A stretch of DNA of 44,813 nucleotides from positions 1 through 44,813 of the forward strand of contig CAZBBB010000015.1 of the NCBI GenBank assembly GCA_964490005.1, in the 5' to 3' direction. This stretch comes from CAZBBB01 sp964490005 (GTDB lineage: Bacteria > Planctomycetota > B15-G4). The notes under the pieces were generated by a model that saw only the letters and a list, made by a program, of their open reading frames with translations, searched no databases and was not told the DNA's origin. Below, piece by piece: positions 32,372 through 39,786 of the stretch. The translations under genes and the position numbers were made by a program. Each line of letters opens with the position of its first letter. The stretch's first letter is position 1.

Positions 32372-33550
32372 TCAGGCGACTTCGACGGCGTCCTGCTTCG
32401 ACCATGGGGCCAGGTTGCCTTCGGGGTCCTTGCCCGAGAAGACGTAGCGGTGCAGGAGCATGTAGAGGTCCTTCTGACCAGCAAATCCCGCCTGGCTCTT
32501 CATCCACGAATTCTTTGGGTCCTTGCTCCAGTCCACATCGACGAGCCGGCTGACGAGCTGCTCCAGCTTGTCCTTCTCACCGGACTCGAAGTGCGCGACG
32601 ATGATGTCCTTCCCGAGCTTGGCCAGCGCCGCAACGCCCACCAGGTCCTTGAGGCGGTAGTCGATAGCGACCTCCCGCTTCTCCCCCGTGTCGGGATCGA
32701 CCTCCACGCGACTATCGGGCTTCTCCGTCCAGCCTTCGACACAGACCTCGGAGACCGCGCGCCAGTACCGCTTGGCGTACTTCACCGGCAGGTTCTCGTC
32801 GATGTTGATCCACCTGTCCAGGATCTCGGCCGGGAACATGTTCGAGGTCGAACGGCGGAGACCTTCGTAGGTCACCTTCCGGTTCGGGTCGCGGACGCCC
32901 GTCATGTTGATCGTCTCGACGCCCTTCACCGGTCCCCACACCGAGTCTTCGTCACGGCACAGGCTGAACGCGATGCGCCGGATCTGCTGGCTGTAGCTCG
33001 TGTCGCCCGCCTCGGTGATGTCTCCGCGGGTCGTCTCGATGAGCGCCTTCGGAAGCTTGCGCTGCGTGACATTGATTGTGTTGAACAGCTCGGCTTCCTC
33101 GACGAACGAGAGCCCGAAGTACACCATGAGGGGAATGAAGGGCAGGAACTCCGGGTCCTGCTCCGTCGCCTTCAAGAGCCCGTAGAAGCGGTGCTGACCA
33201 TCCACGATGGACGCGACCTTCTGTCCGAAGGCCCTGTGGATTCCGCTCACGTCACCGGCCGCGAGCAACTTGACGAACCGACCGATATCTGTGGGCTCCG
33301 AGAGCCTGACGGACACGACGATCGGGGTGATCAGGCTGCGGTTCCCGTTCTCCAAGTAGTACCTGGCGATTTCCGGGAAGCGGCTCGGGGTGGGGGGCCG
33401 CTGATAGCCGTGCTTGTCAGGGGCGTTCGACTTCGGATCCTGCGCGTCGTACGTCGAAACGAACAGCAACTCTCGCGCCGCAGGGGCGGTGAGGGCCAGG
33501 AGGTACGACCGGTTTTCTTCCAGATGGCCAAGGACACGCGTGCTCAACAT
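32372..33550 (-). CDS. Orphan DGQHR-domain (DndB-like) protein
   Basis: 392 residues. 'KVASIVDGQHRFYGLLKATE' places the D-G-Q-H-R motif at 117-121; 'FNTINVTQRKLPKALIE' is the second conserved block of the family (F-x-x-I-N-x-x-Q). Relatives include DndB, which regulates phosphorothioate DNA modification, and DpdB of the 7-deazaguanine system; many occur alone. No dndC/D/E, dpd or restriction genes are seen nearby. The acidic insert with 'VEVDPDTGEKREVAIDYRLK' and the C-terminal 'LYMLLHRYVFSGKDPEG' are not recognised. ATG 33550 has GGGAG 9 bases upstream. Inference: a DNA-binding regulator or defence remnant in the island. Confidence 0.78.
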   Translation of the reverse strand: MLSTRVLGHLEENRSYLLALTAPAARELLFVSTYDAQDPKSNAPDKHGYQRPPTPSRFPEIARYYLENGNRSLITPIVVSVRLSEPTDIGRFVKLLAAGDVSGIHRAFGQKVASIVDGQHRFYGLLKATEQDPEFLPFIPLMVYFGLSFVEEAELFNTINVTQRKLPKALIETTRGDITEAGDTSYSQQIRRIAFSLCRDEDSVWGPVKGVETINMTGVRDPNRKVTYEGLRRSTSNMFPAEILDRWINIDENLPVKYAKRYWRAVSEVCVEGWTEKPDSRVEVDPDTGEKREVAIDYRLKDLVGVAALAKLGKDIIVAHFESGEKDKLEQLVSRLVDVDWSKDPKNSWMKSQAGFAGQKDLYMLLHRYVFSGKDPEGNLAPWSKQDAVEVA

Positions 33551-33668
33551 TGGACTAGCTCCCGTTGCGACCGCTTGGCCTTCGATCCCTGCGAGGCCGG
33601 CGGCCCCTGATAGAGGGAAGAGATGGCTCCGTGCGGTCGTGCAACTGAGACGTAGTGGAACATAGTCA

Positions 33669-33702
33669 CACCATGCCTGTAAAGCACAATGTAGGCATGG
33701 TG
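33669..33702. promoter_or_regulatory. Perfect 10-base inverted repeat upstream of the DGQHR gene
   Basis: CACCATGCCT (33669-33678) and AGGCATGGTG (33693-33702) are exact reverse complements with a 14-base spacer, about 120 bases before the DGQHR start. The stretch 33551-33775 holds nothing else I can name; it is AT-richer than the core. Could be an operator or a small hairpin. Confidence 0.45.
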
Positions 33703-33775
33703 CAAGTTATTCCTCCTGCGGCATAGAATCGTTCATTCTCGCCGCTTTTTGCATGTCCTCTGCTCGGGGTGGCCT

Positions 33776-34010
33776 GTGATCTTGCCCCGGTTTCGTGGAC
33801 ACCCAGGTAGGAGCCTATAGTGCTCCAAGAAGAAGTGCCCATGGGACGACGCAGGACGTACACGGCGGAGTTCAAGCGCGAGGCGGTCGGGTCTGACTCG
33901 GGACCCCGACCGGACGGTCGCGGAGGTCGCGCGGAGCCTGGGATCGACCCGAGCGTGATGCGCGCCTGGAAGATCTGTATGGACACCGACAGAGACGAGG
34001 CCCTACCGCG
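33776..34010 (+). mobile_element. Decayed left end and orfA of an IS3-family element
   Basis: Starts with a GATCTTGCCCCGGTTTCGTG-like end followed by TGGACAC, which resembles IS3-group termini. The ATG at 33841 opens 'MGRRRTYTAEFKREAV', the usual OrfA start; in a shifted frame come 'LTRDPDRTVAEVARSLG', then back in frame 'GIDPSVMRAWK' and 'MDTDRDEALP'. Two compensating indels therefore leave the reading frame open but wreck the helix-turn-helix. The rest of orfA, all of orfB and the right end are missing; similarity stops near 34010. The remainder to 34111 shows nothing. Confidence 0.7.
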
Positions 34011-34111
34011 CTGTGCACAGACCGCCGCCCCGTGCTTGACTCCGACCGGAGCCCCCCCGACCTCAGGCTGCGCGCGTGGAGCGGTGGTGCAGTCCGTCGA
34101 GGAGGCTCTTC

Positions 34112-35026
34112 TCAGATCGCCAGCGGCTCGCGCTCGGCGGCGACGGTCGCGGCGAAGAGTTCCGAGAGCCTGCGCGTGACGGGGCCGACCTCGCCGTCGC
34201 CGATCGTGTAGCCGTCGATCGCGGTCACGGCGGCGAGTTCGCCCATCGTGCCGGTGCAGAAGACCTCGTCGGCGACGTGGAACTCCGTGACGGTGCAGTT
34301 GCGCTCGTGGCCGCCCAGGCCGTGCGCGCGCGCGAGTGCCAGCACGACGCCGCGCGTGATGCCCGGCAGGCAGTGCTCGCCGGTGGGCGTGTGCACCTGT
34401 CCGCGCTGCACGAGAAACAGGTTCGTCGCGTTCGTCTCGGCCACGAAACCCTCGACGTCGAGCATGATCGCGTCGTCGGCACCGGCCGCCTCGGCCTCGA
34501 TCTTGGCGAGGATGTTGTTGAGCAGATTGGCGTGGTGGATGCGCGAGGGCAGGCAGGCCGGCGCGTTGCGGCGCACCGACGAGGTCATCAGCTTCAGGCC
34601 GCGCTTGTCGTAGACCGGGGCCTTCCATTCGGCGAGCACGATCAGAACGCAGCCGCTGCGGTTGTTCTTCGGCGACATGCCGCTCGTGACCTTGGCTCCG
34701 CGCGTGAGCGTGAGGCGGATGTGCGCGCCGTCGCGCATGCCGTTGGCGGCCAGCGTCGCGGTGATCGCGTCGGTGATGAAGGCGCGCGTCGGCACGCCCT
34801 GAAAGGCCAGCGCCTTGGCGCTCGCGAACAGCCGGTCGAGGTGCGCGCTCAGCCGGAAGATGCCGCCGTCGTAGACGCGCAAGCCCTCCCAGACCGCGTC
34901 GCCGCCCTGCACCGAACTGTCGAAGACCGAGACCTTGGCCTCGGCGCGCGGCAGCAGACCCTCGCCAACCCAGACCACGATGTCGGCGTTGCGCGGGTCG
35001 GGGAGCGGCGGCGCGGCGTGCGTCAT
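34112..35026 (-). CDS. Class IV PLP aminotransferase (branched-chain amino acid aminotransferase-like)
   Basis: 304 residues, about the family's usual length. Transfers amino groups between branched-chain amino acids and 2-oxoglutarate if it is a BCAT; D-alanine aminotransferase or aminodeoxychorismate lyase are related alternatives. 'VSVFDSSVQGGDAVWEGLRV' is the family's N-terminal block; the PLP lysine is not in the visible 'SRIHHANLLNNILAKIEAEA', where the family normally has S-x-x-K-x-x-x-Y/L, so the exact Schiff-base residue should be checked. 'DAIMLDVEGFVAETNATNLF' and 'CLPGITRGVVLALAR' are strongly typical. ATG 35026 begins just before the fold. It ends facing the IS3 remnant. Confidence 0.85.
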   Translation of the reverse strand: MTHAAPPLPDPRNADIVVWVGEGLLPRAEAKVSVFDSSVQGGDAVWEGLRVYDGGIFRLSAHLDRLFASAKALAFQGVPTRAFITDAITATLAANGMRDGAHIRLTLTRGAKVTSGMSPKNNRSGCVLIVLAEWKAPVYDKRGLKLMTSSVRRNAPACLPSRIHHANLLNNILAKIEAEAAGADDAIMLDVEGFVAETNATNLFLVQRGQVHTPTGEHCLPGITRGVVLALARAHGLGGHERNCTVTEFHVADEVFCTGTMGELAAVTAIDGYTIGDGEVGPVTRRLSELFAATVAAEREPLAI

Positions 35027-35055
35027 CCGCGCGAGCCTAACAAGGTCGATCTCGA

Positions 35056-36303
35056 TCAGGGCAGGCCGATGGTGAACGAGAGTCCGTTGCTGACCTGGAA
35101 GCCGCCGCCGCCCTTGACCACGATCCACTGCGCGAAGATCGGCAGGCCGATGAAGGGCGTGGGCGGGATCGGCGCGGGCAGCGCGAGCGCGCCGCCGAGC
35201 ACGGGGAAGGGCCCGATGAGCAGCGTCGGCAGCGCGTAGATCGGGTTGCCGCCGAGGCCGACGAGCGGCGGGCACAGCGCCGCGAAGTCGACGAACAGCG
35301 CCGCCGCCGTGCCGGGGAAGGGCGCCGCGCCCGCGAGCGTGAAGCCGAAGGTCGCACTCGGCGTCGTGCTCTGCCCGACGCTGGCCATCACGGGCGCGGG
35401 CAGGCCGGTCGGATCGAAACCCGCGCCGTAGGTGATGCCGTGCAGCGAGGAGCCGAGGCCGCAGAGCGGACCGGCCGGCACGGGCGTGCACGCGAGCGGC
35501 GCGTAGAAGGTCGGCGCGGCGGGGCCCGGGGGCAACGTGAGCCGCGCGATCATGAAACCGTTCGTGACCGAGATCACCGGCGGCGCGCCGGCGAAGGTCG
35601 GCGTGGCGCTGTCGTAAGCGATGCCGGTGAGCGGCGCGACGAGCGCCGGCGCGCAGAATCCCAGCACGGGGAAGATCGGCCCGACGCCGCCGCCGACGAT
35701 CAGGTTGGCGACCGCGCCGCCGGCCGTGCAGGCCCACAGCGTGCCGGTGAAGGGATCGAAGGCCACGTCGGTCACGAAGGGCACGCCCGCGGGCCACGGC
35801 GGCACGACGATCGGCGGCACCGCGAAGCAGCCCGGCGGGAAGGGCGCGAGGCCGGCGACGAAGGCGCCGTCGGAGATCCACAGCACGCCGCCGCCGAAGC
35901 CGAGGCTGGTGAGCGGGCCGGGCACGATCGCGCCCGGCGCGACCGGCACCGACGCGATGGGCACGCCGGCCGGCGTGTACTGGGTGATGACGAGACCGTC
36001 GGTCACGTAGATCGTGTCGGTGAGCTTGTCGACCGCGATGTCGCCGAGCAGGCCGGCGGGCGGCGGCGGCAGCACCGGCCCGGCCGTCACGCACGGGAAC
36101 GGCGCGATCGCGGGGAAGATCGACGCGATGGGGCCGGCGGGGTAGCCGCAGGGGCCGACGGGCGGGCCCGACAGCTCGACCACGGCGGCGGCGCCGCCGT
36201 CGTAGCCGTAGAGGGTCTGCGCGTCGAGACGCGCGGCGCCCGATGCGAGGCCGAGCGCGAGGCCGAGGGTGAACGTGGTACGGACGATGGGCCGCAAGGT
36301 CAT
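35056..36303 (-). CDS. Secreted propeller-like protein with C-terminal SN module
   Basis: 415 residues. Signal peptide 'FTLGLALGLASGAARLDAQ'. The middle is Gly/Pro/Ala-rich with repeated blade-like strands: 'GDIAVDKLTDTIYVTDGLVI', 'VTDVAFDPFTGTLWACTAGG' and 'LTGIAYDSATPTFAGAPPVI', suggesting an NHL/SMP-30-like propeller, though no exact family is recognised. Six or more cysteines could form disulphides. The end ('LLIGPFPVLGGALALPAPIP', 'GLPIFAQWIVVKGGGGFQVS', then 'NGLSFTIGLP') is the SN module. GGAGG 6 bases before the ATG lies in the palindrome GGAGGCCTCC (36304-36313), which may fold over the ribosome site. Confidence 0.7.
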   Translation of the reverse strand: MTLRPIVRTTFTLGLALGLASGAARLDAQTLYGYDGGAAAVVELSGPPVGPCGYPAGPIASIFPAIAPFPCVTAGPVLPPPPAGLLGDIAVDKLTDTIYVTDGLVITQYTPAGVPIASVPVAPGAIVPGPLTSLGFGGGVLWISDGAFVAGLAPFPPGCFAVPPIVVPPWPAGVPFVTDVAFDPFTGTLWACTAGGAVANLIVGGGVGPIFPVLGFCAPALVAPLTGIAYDSATPTFAGAPPVISVTNGFMIARLTLPPGPAAPTFYAPLACTPVPAGPLCGLGSSLHGITYGAGFDPTGLPAPVMASVGQSTTPSATFGFTLAGAAPFPGTAAALFVDFAALCPPLVGLGGNPIYALPTLLIGPFPVLGGALALPAPIPPTPFIGLPIFAQWIVVKGGGGFQVSNGLSFTIGLP

Positions 36304-36410
36304 GGAGGCCTCCGCGTGAGCGAGAGAGAGAGGAGCGGGAGGAACGTCGGGAGACGCCGTACGTCAGGCCGCGCGCGCGGGATGCTCGCGTCGCGCGTCC
36401 GAGTTCCCTG

Positions 36411-37073
36411 TCACCGCCCCGTGCGGGATGTAGCAGCGCGTTTGCCGACGGCGCGCTGCGAGCGGCCGCGCGTCTTGCGCCGGGGCGCGTCCCAGGGCAG
36501 GGCCGCGGGCGTGAGCGGGGCCGCGCACAGCATGCGCGCCTCGTCGAACCAGGCCCTGGCGCGCGCCTCGGAGAGCCGCGAGGCGAGCTGGCCGTGCATG
36601 CGGCGCCAGCGCTTCCACGTGCGCAGCACCTTGCCGTGGCTGCCGCGCTTGCCGTGCACCTCCTCGCCGTGCGCGAGCAGGCGCATCTGCAGTTCGCGCG
36701 CCGCCGGCCCGCTCGCCGCCAGTTCGCGGCAGCCGCGCAACTGCTGAAGCAGCGCGCTCGCGGCCTTCGACAGGCCTCTGGTCTGCCACGCCGCATCCTT
36801 CTCGACGAGGGCGAAGAAGGCCGGCCACAGTCGGCGGTGCACGAACGTGAGCTGCCTGCCCAGCAGCGGCACGAGCAGGATGTCCTCGTGCGCGGCCAGC
36901 TCCCGCGCGGCGAGGTAGATCGTGCGCCCCTCGGGGTGCTGCCACCACGAGCCGCGCACCGGCCCGTTGGCGGCCAGCGTGACGAGCGAACGGCGCCGGC
37001 CGGCCGCGAGGGGCAGCAGGCCCTGCCGCTCGAGCTGCGTGAGCCCGAGTGACGTGAGGATGGTGGCGCGCAT
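36411..37073 (-). CDS. Conserved-looking protein of unknown function
   Basis: 220 residues, soluble and basic. I do not recognise the family. The N-terminus ('MRATILTSLGLTQLERQGLL') may be a short helical DNA-binding or regulatory segment. The central 'GRTIYLAARELAAHEDILLV' and 'PLLGRQLTFVHRRLWPAFFA' look like conserved core strands and helices, and the C-terminus is a Lys/Arg-rich tail. One stretch, 'HGKVLRTWKRWRRMHGQLAS', is amphipathic. It is divergent from the small-membrane-protein/ferric-reductase cluster and precedes the secreted propeller gene by 107 bases on the same strand. Confidence 0.6.
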   Translation of the reverse strand: MRATILTSLGLTQLERQGLLPLAAGRRRSLVTLAANGPVRGSWWQHPEGRTIYLAARELAAHEDILLVPLLGRQLTFVHRRLWPAFFALVEKDAAWQTRGLSKAASALLQQLRGCRELAASGPAARELQMRLLAHGEEVHGKRGSHGKVLRTWKRWRRMHGQLASRLSEARARAWFDEARMLCAAPLTPAALPWDAPRRKTRGRSQRAVGKRAATSRTGR

Positions 37074-37098
37074 CGAAGGCTCTCCGGGTCCTGATCGC

Positions 37099-37104
37099 TA
37101 TCAT
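37099..37104 (+). promoter_or_regulatory. Putative -10 box (TATCAT) of the ferric-reductase/Rieske cluster
   Basis: TATCAT 55 bases before the first start of the cluster, next to two GCGATCGC palindromes (37109-37130 region). Weak on its own; part of the TAnnnT series. Confidence 0.35.
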
Positions 37105-37159
37105 CATGCGCGATCGCGGCGCGCGATCGCAGGGCCCGGCCGGGAGAGACCAGGTTTCG

Positions 37160-37378
37160 ATGCTGACGGTGGCGCAGCTCCTCGTCGCGGCGCTCGGCGT
37201 CTACGCCGCGCTCGGCCTGCTCTTCGCCGTGCCCTTCGTGCTGTTCGGCGTGCAGCGGATCGATCCCAACGCGCGGCGCTCGGGGGCGGGCTTCCGTCTG
37301 CTCATCGTGCCGGGGGTCGTGGCGCTGTGGCCGCTGCTGGCGCGGCGCTGGCGGGCCGTCGCGCGGAGCCGGCCGTGA
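37160..37378 (+). CDS. Small membrane protein, first gene of the ferric-reductase/Rieske cluster
   Basis: 72 residues with two hydrophobic segments: 'VAQLLVAALGVYAALGLLFA' and 'LLIVPGVVALWPLLARR', joined by a short loop 'FGVQRIDPNARRSG'. No family recognised, but small two-helix proteins of this look often precede ferric-reductase-like genes. ATG 37160 is chosen because the first membrane helix begins there; GGGAGA lies upstream. The stop overlaps the next GTG (GTGA), so the protein is coupled to the rest of the cluster. Confidence 0.6.
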   Translation: MLTVAQLLVAALGVYAALGLLFAVPFVLFGVQRIDPNARRSGAGFRLLIVPGVVALWPLLARRWRAVARSRP

Positions 37379-37929
37379 TCGCGCCGCTGCGCGCCCGGCA
37401 CCGGGCGATCTTCCTCGTGCTGGCGCTGCTCGTGCCCGCCGGCCTGGCCGCGGCGCTGCTCGCGCGGCACGAGCGGGCCGAGGCCACCTCGGCCCTGCGA
37501 CCCGAGAGCGACGCGTCGGCGGCCGTGCGCGGCGCGCTGCACCCGGAGGCCGTCGCGCCCTCCGCGCAGCGGCAGCTCTGGGAGCGCGCGCCGCTGCTCG
37601 GCGGCACGATCGGACGCGCGCGACTGCTCGCGCGGGTCGACGACGAGGGCGCGACGACGGGGCTGAGCCTCGAGCTGTCCGCCGTGGCGCCGGCCGCCGC
37701 GCCCGACGTGCTGCTCTACTGGTCGGCACAGTCGAGCGTCGCGGTCGGCGAGGCCGAGGCGCTGCCCGCGGACGCGCACCTGCTCGGCGCGCTGGGCGGC
37801 GGCGGCCGGCTGCTCCTGCCCGTGCCCGACGAGGCCGCCGGCGGCGGCGCGCTGCTGCTCTACAGCCTCGGCCACGCGCGGCTGATCGGCCGCGCCGCGC
37901 TGCCCGCCGCCGAGGAGGGCGCCCGATGA
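37375..37929 (+). CDS. Membrane-anchored protein of unknown function in the ferric-reductase cluster
   Basis: 184 residues. One N-terminal membrane anchor ('AIFLVLALLVPAGLAAALL') followed by an extracytoplasmic domain of beta strands: 'GTIGRARLLARVDDEGATTG', 'LSLELSAVAPAAAPDVLLYW' and 'LGALGGGGRLLLPVPDEAAG'. The pattern of a charge or label on a small beta-sandwich, 'PDVLLYW…LLPVP…LLLYSLGHARLIG', suggests a DM13-like or similar redox-associated fold, but this is a guess. The GTG start overlaps the upstream stop, and its own stop overlaps the next ATG. Confidence 0.6.
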   Translation: MIAPLRARHRAIFLVLALLVPAGLAAALLARHERAEATSALRPESDASAAVRGALHPEAVAPSAQRQLWERAPLLGGTIGRARLLARVDDEGATTGLSLELSAVAPAAAPDVLLYWSAQSSVAVGEAEALPADAHLLGALGGGGRLLLPVPDEAAGGGALLLYSLGHARLIGRAALPAAEEGAR

Positions 37930-38963
37930 GCCACGGCTACGTCGCCGTCGGCTGGAACCGCAACAAGCGCCGCTACGACGCGGTGCTCTGGCTCGGCATC
38001 CTCGCGTACCTGGCGCTGTTCGTCGGGCTGGCGGGGGCGCTGCACCCGCAACTCACGCTCGAGACCGCGCTGCTGCGCGCGACGGGCAGCCTGGCGCTGC
38101 TGCTGCTGCACCTCGTGCTCACGATCGGGCCGGCCTGCCGACTCGCGCCGAGCTGGCTGCCGCTGCTCTACAACCGCCGCCACCTCGGCGTGAGCCTGTT
38201 CGCCGTCGCGCTCGGCCACGGCCTGCTCGCGCTCGTGCAGTACCACGCGCTCGGCGACCTCTCGCCCCTCGTGTCGGTGCTCGTCAGCGAGGCGCAGGCC
38301 GGTGCGGTCCCCTTCCAGCCCTTCGGCGTGCTGGCGCTCGGCATCCTGTTCGTGATGGCCGCGACGAGCCACGACTTCTGGCTCGCGCAGCTCTCGCCGC
38401 CGGTCTGGAAGGCGCTGCACATGCTGGTCTATCTCGCGTGGGCCGCGGTCGTGCTGCACGTGGCCTTCGGCGTCGTGCAGGACGAGGCCTCCAACGCGAT
38501 GGCGGTCGCGCTCGGCGTCGGCGTCGTCTGGGTGCTCGGCCTGCATCTGGCGGCCGCCGCGCGCGAGCGGCGGCTCGACGCCCCGCGCGCCGACGGGGGC
38601 GAGCCGGGCTGGGTGGAAGCCTGCGAGGTCGACACGATCCTCGAGGGGCGCGCGCGCACGGTCGTCGTGGCCGGCGAGCGCGTCGCGCTGTTCCGCTGGG
38701 GCGGCCGGGTCGCGGCGGTCTCGGCGGTCTGCGCGCACCAGAACGGGCCGCTCGGCGAGGGGCGCATCCTCGACGGCTGCATCACCTGCCCCTGGCACGG
38801 CTACCAGTACCGTCCCGAGGACGGCTGCTCGCCGCCGCCCTTCACCGAGAAGCTGCCGACCTTCGCGGTGCGCGTGCGCGACGGCCGCGCCCAGGTGCGC
38901 GCGATCGCCGATGCGCCGGGCACGCCGCAGACGCCGGTTCACGTGCAGGAGCCGCCGCGATGA
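37926..38963 (+). CDS. Ferric-reductase-like transmembrane protein fused to a Rieske [2Fe-2S] domain
   Basis: 345 residues. Residues ~15-215 contain about six transmembrane helices of the ferric-reductase/YedZ haem-b fold, with histidines in helices ('LLLHLVLTIGPACRLAPSWL', 'VALGHGLLALVQYHALGDLS', 'WKALHMLVYLAWAAVVLHVA'). Residues ~230-330 are a Rieske domain: C269-x-H271 in 'AVCAHQNGPLGEGRILDG' and C288-x2-H291 in 'CITCPWHGYQY'. Electrons would pass between membrane haem and the iron-sulphur cluster; the usual flavin/NAD domain is absent, so the Rieske domain may replace it. ATGA overlaps on both sides make a four-gene coupled cluster. Confidence 0.82.
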   Translation: MSHGYVAVGWNRNKRRYDAVLWLGILAYLALFVGLAGALHPQLTLETALLRATGSLALLLLHLVLTIGPACRLAPSWLPLLYNRRHLGVSLFAVALGHGLLALVQYHALGDLSPLVSVLVSEAQAGAVPFQPFGVLALGILFVMAATSHDFWLAQLSPPVWKALHMLVYLAWAAVVLHVAFGVVQDEASNAMAVALGVGVVWVLGLHLAAAARERRLDAPRADGGEPGWVEACEVDTILEGRARTVVVAGERVALFRWGGRVAAVSAVCAHQNGPLGEGRILDGCITCPWHGYQYRPEDGCSPPPFTEKLPTFAVRVRDGRAQVRAIADAPGTPQTPVHVQEPPR

Positions 38964-39736
38964 GCGAGCGCGACGACGACTTCCACGTCGGCTGGGCGCC
39001 GATGCCCGCGCCGGTGGCCGGCGCGCTGCGGAAGATCGTGCGCGGGGTCTTCGGCGTCGGGGCGCTCGTCGCGGTGCTGCTCGTCGGCGGCCACGGGCCC
39101 TTCGCGGGCGGCGCCTTCGAGTACGGCATCGAGCGCGAGGCGGTCGGCACGATCGTTGCCGACCCCGTGCCGGCCCTGCGCGTCGCGCGGCCCGGTCGGC
39201 TCGCGGGACACGAGGTGCCCGTCGTGTCGCGCTGGCTGCTCGTCGCGCCCGGCAAGCAGGGCGCCGACGCGCTCGTCGCGGGGCTCGTCGGCAAGCGGGT
39301 ACGCGCGCGCGGCACGCTCATCTGGCGCGCGGGGCGCACGATGTTCGAACTCACCGCGCCGCCCGTGCCGCTCGACGAGGCGCCGCCGCCGGCCGAGACG
39401 CCGGACGGCCGCGACGAGGCGTCGGTGCGTCTCGCGCTCGCGGGCGAGATCGTCGACAGCAAGTGCCACTGGGGCGTGATGGTGCCGGGACAGGGGACGA
39501 CGCACCGCGCCTGCGCGGTGCGCTGCCTCTCGGGCGGCATCCCGCCGGTCTTCGTCGCGCGCCTCGACGACGGCGCGAGTCTCGCGCTGCTCCTGCTCGG
39601 CCGCGACGGCCGGCCCCTGGGTGCGGAGATCCTGCCGCTCGTCGCCCGGCCGCTGCGCGTCACCGGGCAGGTGCGCCGCCTCGACGATCTGCTCGTGCTG
39701 CACGCCGATCCGGGCGACTTCACCGACGCGCCGTAG
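38960..39736 (+). CDS. Membrane-anchored protein with conserved Cys motif, partner of the ferric-reductase/Rieske protein
   Basis: 258 residues. One transmembrane helix ('IVRGVFGVGALVAVLLVGGH') then a soluble extracytoplasmic part with OB-like strands ('VGKRVRARGTLIWRAGRTMF'). The C-terminal region has three cysteines in 'DSKCHWGVMVPGQGTTHRAC' and 'AVRCLSGGIPPVF'. I recall this C-x-x-G-V-M-x-P-G-x-G-x-x-H-x-A-C-A-x-x-C-x-x-G-G-x-P-P pattern from uncharacterised proteins near ferric-reductase-like genes, but know no function. Metal or haem binding by the cysteines and histidine is plausible. Last gene of the coupled cluster; convergent with the histidine kinase. Confidence 0.68.
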   Translation: MSERDDDFHVGWAPMPAPVAGALRKIVRGVFGVGALVAVLLVGGHGPFAGGAFEYGIEREAVGTIVADPVPALRVARPGRLAGHEVPVVSRWLLVAPGKQGADALVAGLVGKRVRARGTLIWRAGRTMFELTAPPVPLDEAPPPAETPDGRDEASVRLALAGEIVDSKCHWGVMVPGQGTTHRACAVRCLSGGIPPVFVARLDDGASLALLLLGRDGRPLGAEILPLVARPLRVTGQVRRLDDLLVLHADPGDFTDAP

Positions 39737-39786
39737 CGCGCGCCGACGCGTGCCGACCGGGATGACGCCGCTCGTTCGCCGGCCCC

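Noticed and set aside
33551..33840. tRNA or attachment site at the right edge of the island
   Set aside because: No cloverleaf or T-loop-like sequence could be found.
33820..34179. 119-residue ORF
   Set aside because: Frameshifted IS3 OrfA relic, not a functional gene.
37109..37131. Two GCGATCGC palindromes as an operator
   Set aside because: The octamer is common in GC-rich DNA; no supporting spacing or regulator.
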